Assembly: GCA_030761205.1 (NCBI GenBank)
Contig: JAULJL010000015.1
Coordinates: 15,133,501 to 15,197,500 of the forward strand
DNA length: 64,000 bases
Origin: Fremontodendron californicum
Lineage: Eukaryota > Streptophyta > Magnoliopsida > Malvales > Malvaceae
Direction: 5' to 3'
Positions 35,195-46,524 of the stretch are shown here, one piece after another. Every line of letters starts with the position of its first letter. Position 1 is the first letter of the stretch. Made by a program: the position numbers and the translations under genes. The notes beneath the pieces are model-generated. The model was not told the DNA's origin and searched no databases. It saw only the letters and a list, made by a program, of their open reading frames with translations.

Positions 35195-36350
35195 TAACGT
35201 CTTTGACTTTGCAAGAATTGAAAATGGTACCCGGAGCTTTTGAAAAATGTCATTTTGAAAGATGTTACTCGGAGGTTTTTGAAAGCAGATACTTGGAGGT
35301 CTAAAAATGTTATTTCTTTGAAAGTGGTGCCCGGAGGTCTTATTCTTGACTTTGAGAATGATGTCCAGAGGTCTTTATCAATGATTTTTTTTAGAAAGGT
35401 GCTCGGAGGTCTTGAAAGCATGATTTTTTAGGATTATGCCCGAAGATCTTGAAACAGTTGCCCGGAGGTCTTTAAAAATGTCTTTTCTTTGAAAATAATG
35501 CCCGAAGGTCTTATCGGTGATTTTTGAGAATAGTGCCCGGAGGTCTTGAAATCATGACTTCTGAGAATAATGCCCGGAGGCCTTGAAACTGGTGCCCGGA
35601 GGTCTTTAAAAATGTTTTTTCTTTGAAAATGGCGCCCGTAGGTTTTATCCATGATTTTTGAGAATAATGTCCGGAGGTCTTGAAACAATTGCCCGGAGGT
35701 CTTGAAAATGTCTTTTCTTTGAAAACGGTGCCCGGAGGTCTTGTCGGTGATTTTCGAGAATAGTGCCCGGAGGTCTTGAAACAGGTGCCCGGAGGTCTTT
35801 AAAAATGTCTTTTCCTTGAAAATGGCGCCCGGAGGTCTTATCCGTGATTTTTTGAGAATAATGCCCGGAGGTCTTGAAAACATGACTCCTGAGAATAATG
35901 CCTGGAGGTCTTTTTCAAAATGTATTTTCTTTGAAAATGGTGCCCGGAGGTCTTTAAAAAGGTAACCCGGAGGTTTTAAAACAGATGCCCGGAGTTCTTC
36001 TTTTTTAATTTTCTTTTTCTTTTCCTGTGCCCGGAGGACTTAAAAGGAATGCCCGGAGGTCTTAGAATAGGTGCCCAGAGGTCTTCTTTTTTTAATTTTC
36101 TCTTTTTTTGCTGTGCCGGAAGGATTTTAAAAGAAATGCCCGGAGGTCTTAGAACAGGTGCCCGAAGGTCTTCTTTTTTTTAATTTCCTTTTTCTTTTGT
36201 TGTGCCCGGAGGTCTTAAAAAATGTAACCCGGAGGTTTTAAAAACAGATGCCCGGAGGTCTTCTTTTTTAATTTTCTTTTTCTTTTCCCGTGCCCGGAGG
36301 ACTTAAAAGAGGTAACCCGGAGGTTTTAAAAGAGGTGTCCGGAGGTCTTG
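35195..36350. repeat. GCCCGGAGGTCTT degenerate tandem array in D
   Basis: More than 30 copies of gcccggaggtctt and variants recur every 20-45 bp, separated by short A/T-rich linkers such as gaaaatggt and tgatttttgagaataat. Element C has the same motif (AAGACCTCCGGGCA on its plus strand) at 47065-47735. Relative to each element's own strand the orientation is the same. Confidence 0.9.
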
Positions 36351-39089
36351 GTGATCATACCTGAAGATCTTTCACAATCATATCTTGGAAGAAAATTCAC
36401 TGAATGTTCGAATTCAAATGTCAAAATTTCAAATAGTCAATGTCATGCGAAGTCAATGCATATGCCTCTGATGATGCATGTGCAAGTACCCATGAATACT
36501 GTACACATTTTACGACACGATGCAGATGCAAAACTTATTAAATATGCAAATGTTCATGAATGATGCGAATGTTCCCAATTGTTTTTTTTTTATCTTGGTT
36601 TAACTTTTCCAAATCGTTTTCCTCTTCGAAACAGAGTGTATCCTGAAACGCTCGTGCCTCGTAAGAGATCAACCTTTTTCTTCACTTTGGAACTATCTCT
36701 TTGCCCCGATAGTTTTTCAAAATTTTATCAACTGGAGTCCGAGCCAAATGTTCATTTCTTCTACCTCAATAGTTCCATACCTCTGGGCCAGAAGAACCTT
36801 CGTCTTATGCCAACATCGGAAATTGTTTCTTCCAAAAATATTTTCATTTATCTGCTTTTGCTTGTTTCTTTTTTTTTGAAAAATGTTTGCTTATTTACTG
36901 AAAACTTTTGAGCTGAAAATGTCATCGTCTGATATTGTGATATCCACATCTCTTGAAGATTGATGATCACTGTTAGAAGTTTTTCTGAGTGTCAATTCGG
37001 ATTTTTCAAATTGAGTCGGAAGGCTTGGTACCACAAGATTTTGGTTGATCCAATGAGACTTCACAACAGGAAAAATGTATATCCTTGCTAGACTCACAAA
37101 TGGAACAGATTTTATAGAACATGATTTTTTGGACTCAAACAAATTCAACCTTCTTTAGTTTCCAAATTATGGCATTTTGACAAACGTCAAGATCAGCTGG
37201 GATGTTCAAACTGGACAGTTAATTCTGGAAAGGAAAACGGTCTCAGTTTTTAAAAGTCAAACCTCCAAACGAGAGTTGACAGTTTTGAGATATTTTGGAA
37301 TTCTCCGATGTTCCTCGATTTCTTCAAAATGATCTCTTCTTTGGTTATGGCCTTGACAATACCATAAGCGGCACCGAAATTCTCCCATTTTACTCTAGAC
37401 TGCCTATGTTGGGTTTTCACCCTAGAGTCTCCTTCTTTCCATTTTTTTATTTTTTCATTAAATGTTTCACCATGCATTCAAGAAATCAAAACTTATACAA
37501 AAAGGATTTTTAACCAGAAAGGAGACCGAAGTCTCATGCATTTCTCTAAGAATAGACTCATCAATTTAAATGGCCATGCTCGATCAAAATGGTCTTTTCA
37601 AGGTACGTAATCTAGGCCAAGGTTCAAGGTTCTGAAAAAAAAAAAAAAAAAGATAAATAGGCCCAAACATGTGTTTAAGGTGATCAAATCAAGGATCATT
37701 TCATGAGGAGGATTCTCTTCGAAACATCTGTCTTTTCTGAGCTTTCTCTTTATTCGATGATTTTCATCCGTTCTTTTCTTCCTTTTCTATTTTTTTGCTT
37801 TCATTTTTCTTTTTATCTCCATTTTTTTGCATTTCTATTTTGACAAGGTGAGCCCGTAGTTATTTGAAAGATCGAATTTCTCTTTGATTCAAGGCATTCT
37901 TTTTTCGTCTTTGAACCAGGACTTCATTATCTGTGACCTTTGAAAAGATCCTTCCTCGCATTTGCCCTATAGTGTGGAGGGTGATCCTTGATCGGGGTTG
38001 AAAGAACAAAAGTATTCACTAGGCTCAAAAGGGGTAGCAAAAGGATATTTTATAATTTGCGAAAGGATGATGAAAGATAGCCATTCTTCATCTCGAACAC
38101 AATCACGTAAATCGAAGAGTCATTCCTTAGAGGAAAATAATGAAAAGGTTTTTTCTTTCTTGAAACCATCTTGAATTTCATAAATGCATGATGTCACACT
38201 CATTTTTCATTTTCTTTCTTTTCTTTTTTTTCATTTTTTCTTTTTCGATGCATGCTCCGAACATTACTTCATCTTTATCCACCACGCGTTTTCCGTATCT
38301 ACAAATGATGCACCATTTGATTGGTCATACAAATGAGAATTCGTATCATAACTAGGAACACCTCAAGTCTTTTTGGCTTTCCGAAGGGACAACAAAGAAT
38401 ATGGCTCAAAAACAGCTTCTTTTTTTTTAGGAACATGAGAAAATCAGGTTTAGTCATTGTTACCTGAGACATTAATCATGAAGTGACGTCTGGGCAACTC
38501 TTGTTTTGTGGTTACGGAAAGGGATGTGAATGGTTTTGGCATAACCTTGACACACATCAATTTACCATGATCTATATTCTTGAAAGAGGTTTCACTTGTT
38601 TGAGACTCCAAAAAACTCGGATTTTTCAAAAAGTTTGTTCCATTGCTCATAACCTAAACTAGGATCTGCATTTTTCTTATTGCACCGACTATGGTTTCTG
38701 AAATTCAACAATATGTTCCTGGAAGCATTGACTGTTTCAACTCAAAGGATTCAAGCATGGGCAAGTCCGAAAGAGAGATGGAAGGATGTTGGGTCATTTC
38801 TAACATTGATCATCAATAATCTCAAGATATCTCATCATTTCTTAACGTGAAGAAATATTTTTTTCTTTTAAGAACGTGTTCTTCAAAATCAAGAATTTCA
38901 AATTATCATTAAAACACATTAAACACAAAGCATTTGAAATTCAAAGTTTATTTATTTCATGTGAATGCCAACATAAGACAAGTGCTTTCATGATGAGGCA
39001 TAGAAGTACATGCATATTCCTCAATGCTTGTCGACATGCTTTTAAAGGTAACCATTCTCATCCTCCAAACCCGTGGCGAAAAAACCAAT
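36351..39089 (-). other. Non-coding tail between gag and repeat arrays of D
   Basis: No pol similarity and no long conserved frame. Blocks match C 44100-46500, inverted. For example, the 37555-37720 region corresponds to 45470-45610 of C. 38450-38650 (gttgtgcc/aaaaccattcatgtc-type block) corresponds to 44560-44700. The conservation with C and A shows it belongs to the element and is not a later insertion. Confidence 0.65.
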
Positions 39090-40598
39090 TTATGGCAATG
39101 CGGATTTCCACTGTTCAACTAGCTCTGGAGTCAAAATGCCATCATGGACAAGACCTTCAATCTTTTCCTTCAGTTGTCTGCATTGTTCAGTTGAATGTCC
39201 CATTGCCCCCATGTGATACTCACACTTGCTGTACGGGTCATACCTCCTTGCTGATGGGTTTGGAGCTGTTTTCAAAGGCACAGGGGTAAGGTATTGGTTC
39301 CTCATTAGTAATTGCAACAGTTCAGGGATTGGGATTAAAACTTTCTCTTGGTTGCCCCTTGGCCGTTCCTGGGAAGCAGGCCTAGTTGTAGGGGCTGGCA
39401 TAGGATGAGGTGTTTGAATATCTGGAAGGTAAGGATGATGACTTGGAGAGACATTGGTAGAGTAACATGATTGATATGGAGAGATCCGGGAATACGGAGT
39501 GAATTCTCCCATAGCCTGGACATGTTCCTCCTTCCTTTCAGGTGTCTCGTTTCTCTCGGCATTGGATGTCTTATCTTCTTCGAGTTTTTCGTTCTTGACA
39601 GCATTTTCAATCATCTCTCCTGAGGTTACCATATCTGCAAAATTCTTTGTGGCATTGCCAACGAGTCTATCATAGTACGGAGCGTGCAGTGTATTCACAA
39701 AAAGAACAGTAATTTCCTTTTGAGTCAGAGCCGGTCGTACTTGGGTGGCCATGTCCATCCACCTCTGAGCATATTCTTTGAAGCTCTCAGTGGCCTTTTT
39801 CCCCATATTTTGCAAGGTTAACCTATCTGGTGCCATGTCGATATGCTTATACTGAGTCTTGAAAGTTTTTGCCAGATCTTTCCAAAAACGTATACAGCAC
39901 CGATCCAACTGATTATACCATCTTGCAGCTGGCCCTGTTAGACTGTCTTGGAAGCAGTGGATTAACAGCTTGTCATTGTTGGTGTAGCCAGCCATTTTCC
40001 GACAAAACATCATGATGTGGATTGATGGACATTTCGATCCGTCATACTTTTCAAATTCAGGGGCCTTGAATTTTAGCGGAATCACCAAATCTGGGGCTAA
40101 GCTGAGCTCATTCGGATCCGTATTCCCGAAAATGTCTATTCCTTCTATGGCTTTGAGTCTCTCTTCAAAGAGATCATACTTCTGTTGCACTTCTGCGTCT
40201 TCCACTTGCTTTGCCACCCGTTTCTTCAGCATTTCTTGTTCTAGTGAGCCATCTTGGCTTGGAATAACAGCTGAGTCTGAGGGGTGAAATTCCGAGTTCA
40301 ATTGAAAATGTCCTCGGCCTTGTTGACTTGGTAGGTAGATCGGATCTTCATTATTGTTTACTTGAGGTCGAGGTTCTTCCCCTATGATCGATCCTTCAGC
40401 AACCCATTTTCCTCGGGTCAGCCTAGTCATCATTTCAATTATCTTGTCTATTTGCTCACGTGATTCCTCTTCAGATTTTGTTATCTGTTCTCGTGTTTCT
40501 TGCTGAGATCTGGCTAACTGTTCTTGTAATTCCCTCTGTGCTCTTTCCACTCTATCCAGTCTATTTTGTTCATCCTCCATGGTTCCGGCCTGTGTCAT
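39090..40598 (-). CDS. Intact gag polyprotein of element D (502 aa)
   Basis: An uninterrupted 502-residue frame. The likely true start is the second Met (codon at 40578-40580, MEDEQNRLDRVERAQ) because it aligns with the gag starts of A and C and has a good context (accATGGAG). Residues ~10-65 are a Gln/Glu/Arg-rich coiled coil. The capsid-like middle has PEFEKYDGSKCPSIH, RWYNQLDRC, FKEYAQRWMDM and HAPYYDRLVGNA. A Pro-rich stretch follows. Residues 459-473 form C-X2-H-X5-H-X4-C, a zinc-knuckle variant. Gag would form the particle that packages element RNA. No protease follows, so maturation would need a partner element. It is the only undamaged element protein in the window. Confidence 0.9.
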   Translation of the reverse strand: MTQAGTMEDEQNRLDRVERAQRELQEQLARSQQETREQITKSEEESREQIDKIIEMMTRLTRGKWVAEGSIIGEEPRPQVNNNEDPIYLPSQQGRGHFQLNSEFHPSDSAVIPSQDGSLEQEMLKKRVAKQVEDAEVQQKYDLFEERLKAIEGIDIFGNTDPNELSLAPDLVIPLKFKAPEFEKYDGSKCPSIHIMMFCRKMAGYTNNDKLLIHCFQDSLTGPAARWYNQLDRCCIRFWKDLAKTFKTQYKHIDMAPDRLTLQNMGKKATESFKEYAQRWMDMATQVRPALTQKEITVLFVNTLHAPYYDRLVGNATKNFADMVTSGEMIENAVKNEKLEEDKTSNAERNETPERKEEHVQAMGEFTPYSRISPYQSCYSTNVSPSHHPYLPDIQTPHPMPAPTTRPASQERPRGNQEKVLIPIPELLQLLMRNQYLTPVPLKTAPNPSARRYDPYSKCEYHMGAMGHSTEQCRQLKEKIEGLVHDGILTPELVEQWKSALP

Positions 40599-40679
40599 AG
40601 AGGTACGCAGTGATTCTTATACCTCTGATTTGGAAGAGAAATCCTTTCAAAGTTTTCAAAGCTAAGCCGACTTCTTTTT

Positions 40680-41010
40680 TATTATCCAAGTGTGTTTCAT
40701 GATGCATGAGCTATGAATGCCGTGAATGTAACACGATGCCCATATGATGCGTGTAAAGAATAAACAAATTAATGCATGAGCATATACAATGAGTGACCAT
40801 GTATGTCACGAATGCATGACCTTATTGTTATGAATGCAATCACGATGTCGATATGATGCATGTAAAGAAAAAATAAATTGATATACTGGTGTATACGGAG
40901 AATGATCATGTATGTCACTAATGTATTCTACAATGAGTGACCATGCATGTTATGATTGCAATATGATGCGAATTTGATTTGTCTAAAGAATAAACAAATT
41001 AATGCATGAA
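40680..41010 (-). repeat. ATG-rich minisatellite upstream of gag in D
   Basis: Same repeat as in C, inverted: gatgcatgtaaagaataaac, gagtgaccatgtatgtcac and aatgcatga blocks recur about every 110-120 bp, near 40745, 40855 and 40970. It lies between the leader and gag. Confidence 0.6.
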
Positions 41011-41424
41011 TATATACAGAAAAGGTATTCATGATTTGGACCGAACTCTATTATTCAACAATTTTATTGCACAAAACTTGCCCCCAAATTCGATCCGCAA
41101 TTTTTTTTTTTTTAAAACATATTTTTCCCGCAAAAACCAAAATATTGTTTTCAAAAACCAGTTTCCATAAAAAAAACTTTTGGGGTAGTGGGTCTTATTA
41201 TGGCACAAATGTCCAAATATTTATTCAACACTACCGGTTTGCAATTCTCATTTAATCGACAACAAGTGTTTATGCAATTTATCAAATGAGATTATTATCA
41301 CCGTGAAATCAAAAATACAATTATAAATGTAAATGCTTTATTTACAAGTGCATCAATGCATGAAATGCACGAGATGTACGAAAAGAAAGAATTTTCATAT
41401 TTACAAATTCAAAAAGTTAACGAA

Positions 41425-41975
41425 CATTTGCCCCGACAGTATCAACTTATTTCAGCATTACGGTGCCTTCGGGGCAAAAAATGAAACTTATTGCGGGTAG
41501 CACGATGTACGTTCATCATTACCCGATTTACAGTTTTTGCTCGGAATGTAAACAAATAGCGAAAGATCACAAATGTTCCTTCCTAATTTCGAGGATATCC
41601 GATCGGAAATTCAATATGGCTCTACTCAAGTTCACTACATGAGGTTGAGTTAGGTTCTAAAAGGCTCCAAATTGCTCCTCACTATCGCCCGTGAAGGCTA
41701 GTAAGGTATCCCGGTTTAAACGGGTTCAATTTGTTGGAGTATATTTTCCAGGCTTATGCGAAGGTTATTACCTCACGAAAGCGTAGGTACTTTATTACTC
41801 CGAAAGTGTTTCGCTAGCCCATGCGGAGGTTATTACCTCACGAGAGCGTAGGTACCTTACTTCCACCTAAAGGGATAAAGCTCGGGTATAGAGCTTATGT
41901 ATGAAATGCATGTGCTCGTGTGTGAGAAGGAACAAACAAACCCTCGACTATTTGTCTACGACCCTTTATTCTAAA
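41425..41975 (-). other. Conserved untranslated leader of element D
   Basis: On minus the order matches A and C: the duplicated module (GTACCTACGCTCTCGTGAGG at ~41850 and GTACCTACGCTTTCGTGAGG at ~41780), CCTTACTAGCCTTCACGGG at ~41698 and GGGGCAAATGTTCGTTAAC at ~41422. There is no shared coding frame. Confidence 0.65.
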
Positions 41976-42176
41976 CATTCCATAATTATTAAAAAAAAAT
42001 AAACGACACAAAAAATATGAATAAAGAATTAACAAATATCAAGATGTAAATGAAAGCAAAATAAAAAGAAAGAGAGAAAGAAAATAAAGAGAATTAAAAT
42101 TAAATATCGGTTAAATCGATTAATTCGAGATTTTAAAATAACACATGATCAATTTGTGGCTCGACTCTCAAAGGGT

Positions 42177-42193
42177 CCCTAGTGGAGTCGCCA
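42177..42193 (-). other. Primer-binding site of element D
   Basis: Minus-strand TGGCGACTCCACTAGGG starts 3 nt from the U5 terminus (42197). It differs from C by one base (A for G). Confidence 0.75.
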
Positions 42194-42196
42194 AGC

Positions 42197-42445
42197 TGTC
42201 ATAACAGTTTTTTTGACCGCTACGACGATTTTGAAAACACAAAATGGAGTCGCCACCAATATTTTTTGCTAGGTGTGATTGGCCACCTATTAGAACCGGT
42301 TTTATAAAATGTTTTAATTAATTTTAAAATATTTTACTAAAACCGGTTCTAATAGGTGGCCAATCACACCTAGCAAAAAAGATTGGTGGCGACTCCATTT
42401 TGTGTTTTCAAAATCGTCGTAGCGGTCAAAAAAACTGTTACGACA
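42197..42445. repeat. 249-bp palindrome replacing the 5' LTR of element D
   Basis: Arm 42197-42304 (108 bp) is the terminal U5 sequence next to the primer site. Arm 42338-42445 is its reverse complement with 2 mismatches in 108. The 33-nt loop (42305-42337) continues the LTR sequence of the second arm. Both arms share two variants (gacgattttg) that the other D LTR lacks (ggcgatttcg), so one arm was copied from the other. ACATA follows directly. Confidence 0.95.
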
Positions 42446-42661
42446 ACATATATGGTCAGCATGTTTTCGCTGTACATGTCCGTACATCATATTGTTTAGG
42501 CTTCACGTGCATCAAATTGCATTAATGACTCCTTCATCATGACACGCACCTTGGGAGAATAAAACAAAAGTTGGATTGGCTTTAAGAGTCTTCGAAAGAA
42601 TTTCCATTTCAAATCAGAGGTATAAGAAGTACTGAATACCCTTTTAATACAGGCTAGTGCT

Positions 42662-44070
42662 ATGGAGAATGAACAAGTTGCCCGAATGGAAAGAATGGAA
42701 AGGGTACAAGAAGAATTGCGAGAACAGCTGGCAAAGTCTCAAGAAGAATCTAAAGATCAGATGACTAAATTGATGGAGCTAATATCCACCGTAATCAAGG
42801 GATACACTGAAAACTTGGCCGCCAGAGAAGGGTTAGAGGCACGAAAGGGTCAGAATGAGGTCGTAATGATGGATGCCCAAAACACAGTTAACCCCGTCAA
42901 TGTCTTAAATTCAGGTGATCCAGCTGAACAGGCAAAGTTGAAAATGGTTAATGAGGTAGAGTTGGCAGATTCCCAAGGAAAATATCAGTTGCTAGATGAA
43001 AGGCTCCGGGTAGTAGAAAATACAGACGTATTCAAAAGTGTGGAGACGAAAGAACGATGCTTGGTCTTCGATTTAGTCATCCCTCCTAAATTCAAGGTCC
43101 CTGACTTTGTGAAATATGACGAGACGACTAATCCGTCAGCCCACATCACTATGTTCTGCCGAAAGATGACAAGTCATATAGATAATGATAAGCTTCTGAT
43201 CACTACTTTCAGGATAGCCTCAGTGGGTTCGCAATTAGGTGGTATAGTCAGTTGAGCAAGGATCAGATTAGCTCTTGGAATGATTTGGCTAGGGCTTTTC
43301 TAAACCAATACAAGCATATGGCCGACAGGACACCTGATCGTCTCACTTTGCAAAATATGGAGGAAAGAGCTACTGAGAGCTTCAAAGAGTATGCTCAGAG
43401 ATGGAGGAACATGTCTACCCAAGTACAACCACCTTTGACACAAAAAGAAATCACCGTCCTTTTTGTGAATACACTGCAGGCCCCGTACTATGATAGACTC
43501 GTTGGCAATGCCTCGAAGAATTTTACGGATATAGTAATCTTAGGGGAGATGATTGAGAATGCTATCAAGAATGGGAAACTTGAAAGAGGAGGAACATCCA
43601 ATGCCGAAAGAAATAAGGCACTTAGAAAGAAAGAGGAAGATGTCCAAGCTATGGGAGATTTCGTCCCATATTTCCAATTTCCCTCATACCAATCATGTTA
43701 CCCTACTAAGGTATCTCCAAGCCTTTATCCTTACCTTCCTACCCAAACATCTAATCCTATACTAGCCCTTGCAACAAGGCCTACTTCTAGAAAACGACCG
43801 CGGGACAACCAAGAAAGAATTCCAATCCCCATCCCTGACCTGCTGCCATTACTAATAAAGAATCAGTACCTTACCCCGGTACCTTTGAAAATAGCTCTGA
43901 ATCCATCAGCGAGGAGTTATGACCCTGACAACAAGTATGATTATCACTTGGGGGTGGTTGGGCATTCAACTGAAAAATGCAGACAACTGAAGGAAAGGAT
44001 TGAAAGTCTTATCAGCGATGGTATTTTGACACCGGAGCTTATCAATCAGTGGAAGACCGCTTTGCCTTAA
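42662..44070 (+). pseudogene. gag of element C, one frameshift
   Basis: Starts MENEQVARMERMERVQEEL (ATG 42662) and stays open to 43255. The reading must move to the frame of 43252-44070 at about 43205-43212, where a run reads tttcagg and one base appears lost relative to the D gag. After the shift it has RWYSQL, FKEYAQRWRNM, QAPYYDRLVGNA and GHSTEKC. The first zinc ligand Cys is replaced by Tyr (KYDYH), so the knuckle is also impaired. Combined length is about 468 residues, close to D. A splice-like ttttaatacag precedes the start by 9 nt. It is nearly intact, in line with a young insertion. Confidence 0.85.
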
Positions 44071-46500
44071 ATCAGTTTCTTTCAGGTTTTAGGGGGAGAA
44101 TTACTACATTTGAAGGATGTCAATAGGAGCATTTTGATGCATGTAGTTTCAGACCTTATGATGAAAACACGTATCTCATGTCGACATTCATATGAATTAA
44201 ATGAATTTTGAATTTTAAAAAGCTTTGTGTTTCTTGTGTTTTAACAATAATCTGAATTTGCAAAAACAAGCATTAAGGAAGTTTTAATAATAGATAGTCT
44301 CAAGAATATTGATGATCATTGTTACAAATGACCCAATACCTTCTCCCCTCTCTTTTAAGCTTTCCTAGGCCTAAACCCCTTGAATCGAGAACACTTGAAA
44401 GACCTAATGCTTCAAGGAATATTAATGATTGAACTTCATAAAACCATTGTCATCATAGAATAAGCAAAGATGTAGATCCTAGTCTAGGCTATGAACAAAG
44501 GAACGAACTTTTCAAATTTTTTTCGAACTCCTTGAAATTCAAACAAATGAGACTTTCTTTCAAGAATTTAGATCATGGTAATTTGGTGTGTGTCAAGGTT
44601 GTGCCAAAACCATTCATGTCATTTTCAACAACCACAAAACACTAATTGCCCAAACATCACTTCATGATTGACACCCTCGGGCACAATGATTAAACTAGAT
44701 TATCCCATGTCCCAGAGAAAACCCATTTTCAGGTCATATTTTCTTTGTCTCTTCAAAAAACTCAGATTTGAAACTCAGTCTTTTTAAAATAGACCTAGAC
44801 TTGCTATGTTCCTTGTTGATACAAACTCTCATGGTTAATCAAATTGTGGCATCATATGTGGAAATGATGGATACATGGATACATGGTGAATAAGGATGGA
44901 CTAACGCATGAATCATTAGGGCATACGAGAAAAAAAAAGAACAGCAAAAAAGAAGAAAAATTGTGATATCATGCTTATGAGAATTCGGATGATTCCAAAG
45001 TGCAAAATGAAATTTTGATTATCTATTTCCCCTGGGGATTGCTTTTCAATGAGAATATTTGTGCTTGATATGATGAATGGCCATCTTTCATATCCCTTTC
45101 GCAAAAAAAAAAAAAAATTTATCCATAGTCACCCATTTTGGGCCAAAAGAATTCTTTCTTCTTTGAACCTTGATCAAGGATCACCCTCTACACTGGGGGG
45201 CAAATGCGAGGAAAGATCTTTTTAAATATCATGGAAGAATGAGTCCTAGCTCAAAGACAGATACAAAGCAAATGAAGCGCCGAATGAATATGGGCTCACT
45301 CTGTCAAAAAGAAAAGGAAAAGATGGCGAAATGAAAGCCAAGAAGATAAAAGAAAAAGTGTGAGAAAAAGTATGGCAAATGAAAGCCAAAAGCAAAGATG
45401 AAAGAGAGCAAAAGTAAAAAGGAAAGAAATGTCCAAGAAGGGACAAATGCTTCAAAGGAAATCCTCCTCAAGAAATGATCCTTTGATCTGATTACCCTCA
45501 AACACATATTTTTGGCCTATTTATCCTTTCTTTTTGAACCCCAAACCATGGCCTACATTATGTGCTTCAAAAGTCCATTTTGATCAAGCATGAATATTTA
45601 ATTTGAAGGGTTTTTTCTCGGATTTATCCCATCTCATCGAATTATCATTTCACTAAGGAAGAATTTAGAATTCTCAAGTGCATGGTAAAACAATGAAAAA
45701 CACAAAAAAAAAATGGAAAGAATAGGACTCTAGGGCGAAAACCCAAAAATGGGCAGTCTAGAGTAAAATGGAATTTTTGATGCCATCTATGTTAGTATCG
45801 ATACTAGAAAAGAGAAGGTCATCTTGAAGAAGTGGTCATCGAGGAACATCTAGGAATTTTTGAACATCCCAAATTATTAGCTCTAAAAACTGAGATTTTT
45901 TTCCTTCCAAGATTAAACTTTCCAGATTAAACATACTAGCCAATCTTGACGCCTGTCAAAATGCCTTGATATGAAAAATAAAAGAATGTTGAATTTATTT
46001 GATTTTCAATGAATTCATGATTTATAAAACTTGTTCCATTTGTGAGTCAAGAAGGGACATACATTCTTGTTATGAAATTTCCTTTGATCTACCAAAATCT
46101 TGTTATACCAAGCATTGCCAATTCAAATTGAAAAACCTAGATTAACACTTAGAGAAGTTTTTAACAATGATCATCAGTCTTCAAAAGATTTGTACATCAC
46201 ATACTGTGGGGTTAATATTTTTTGTTTAGAAGTTTTCAAAATGAGAAAACAAATAAAGATATTTTTAAGTACCCATTCTTGATGTTGACATGAGATAAGG
46301 GTTTTTCTAACCCAAAGGTGTGGAACTACTAGGGTTTATCTTGATTTCCAAATATGAGAAGAAGAAATAGAACTCGGCAAGCGAACTTCTATCAATAAGA
46401 GTTCGAAAACTGTTGGGGCAAAGAGAATAGCCAAAGATTGAAAAATGAATTGAAGATATACTCTGATTTGAAAAGGAAAAATGAATTGGAAAGGCTAAGC
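44071..46500 (+). other. Non-coding tail after gag of C
   Basis: No pol, no conserved frame. Segments match the tails of D (inverted) and A, for example 45476-45600 (tgatcctttgatctgattac, cctcaaacacatatttttgg). The GC content and stop density are those of non-coding DNA. Confidence 0.65.
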
Positions 46501-46524
46501 CAAAGTCTAGAGAAATGATCAGGG

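Larger units (their letters stand above)
31399..42445 (-). mobile_element. Element D: gag-only LTR element with an aberrant palindromic 5' end
   Basis: Minus orientation is shown by gag, primer site and polypurine tract. The 3' LTR is 31399-34264. The other end is not an LTR but the 249-bp palindrome 42197-42445. A perfect ACATA duplication flanks the whole unit, so it integrated as one piece into element C. Length is 11.05 kb. No pol is encoded. The internal order on minus is primer site, leader, minisatellite, gag, non-coding tail, CCGGAGG array, 40-bp array, polypurine tract. Confidence 0.9.
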
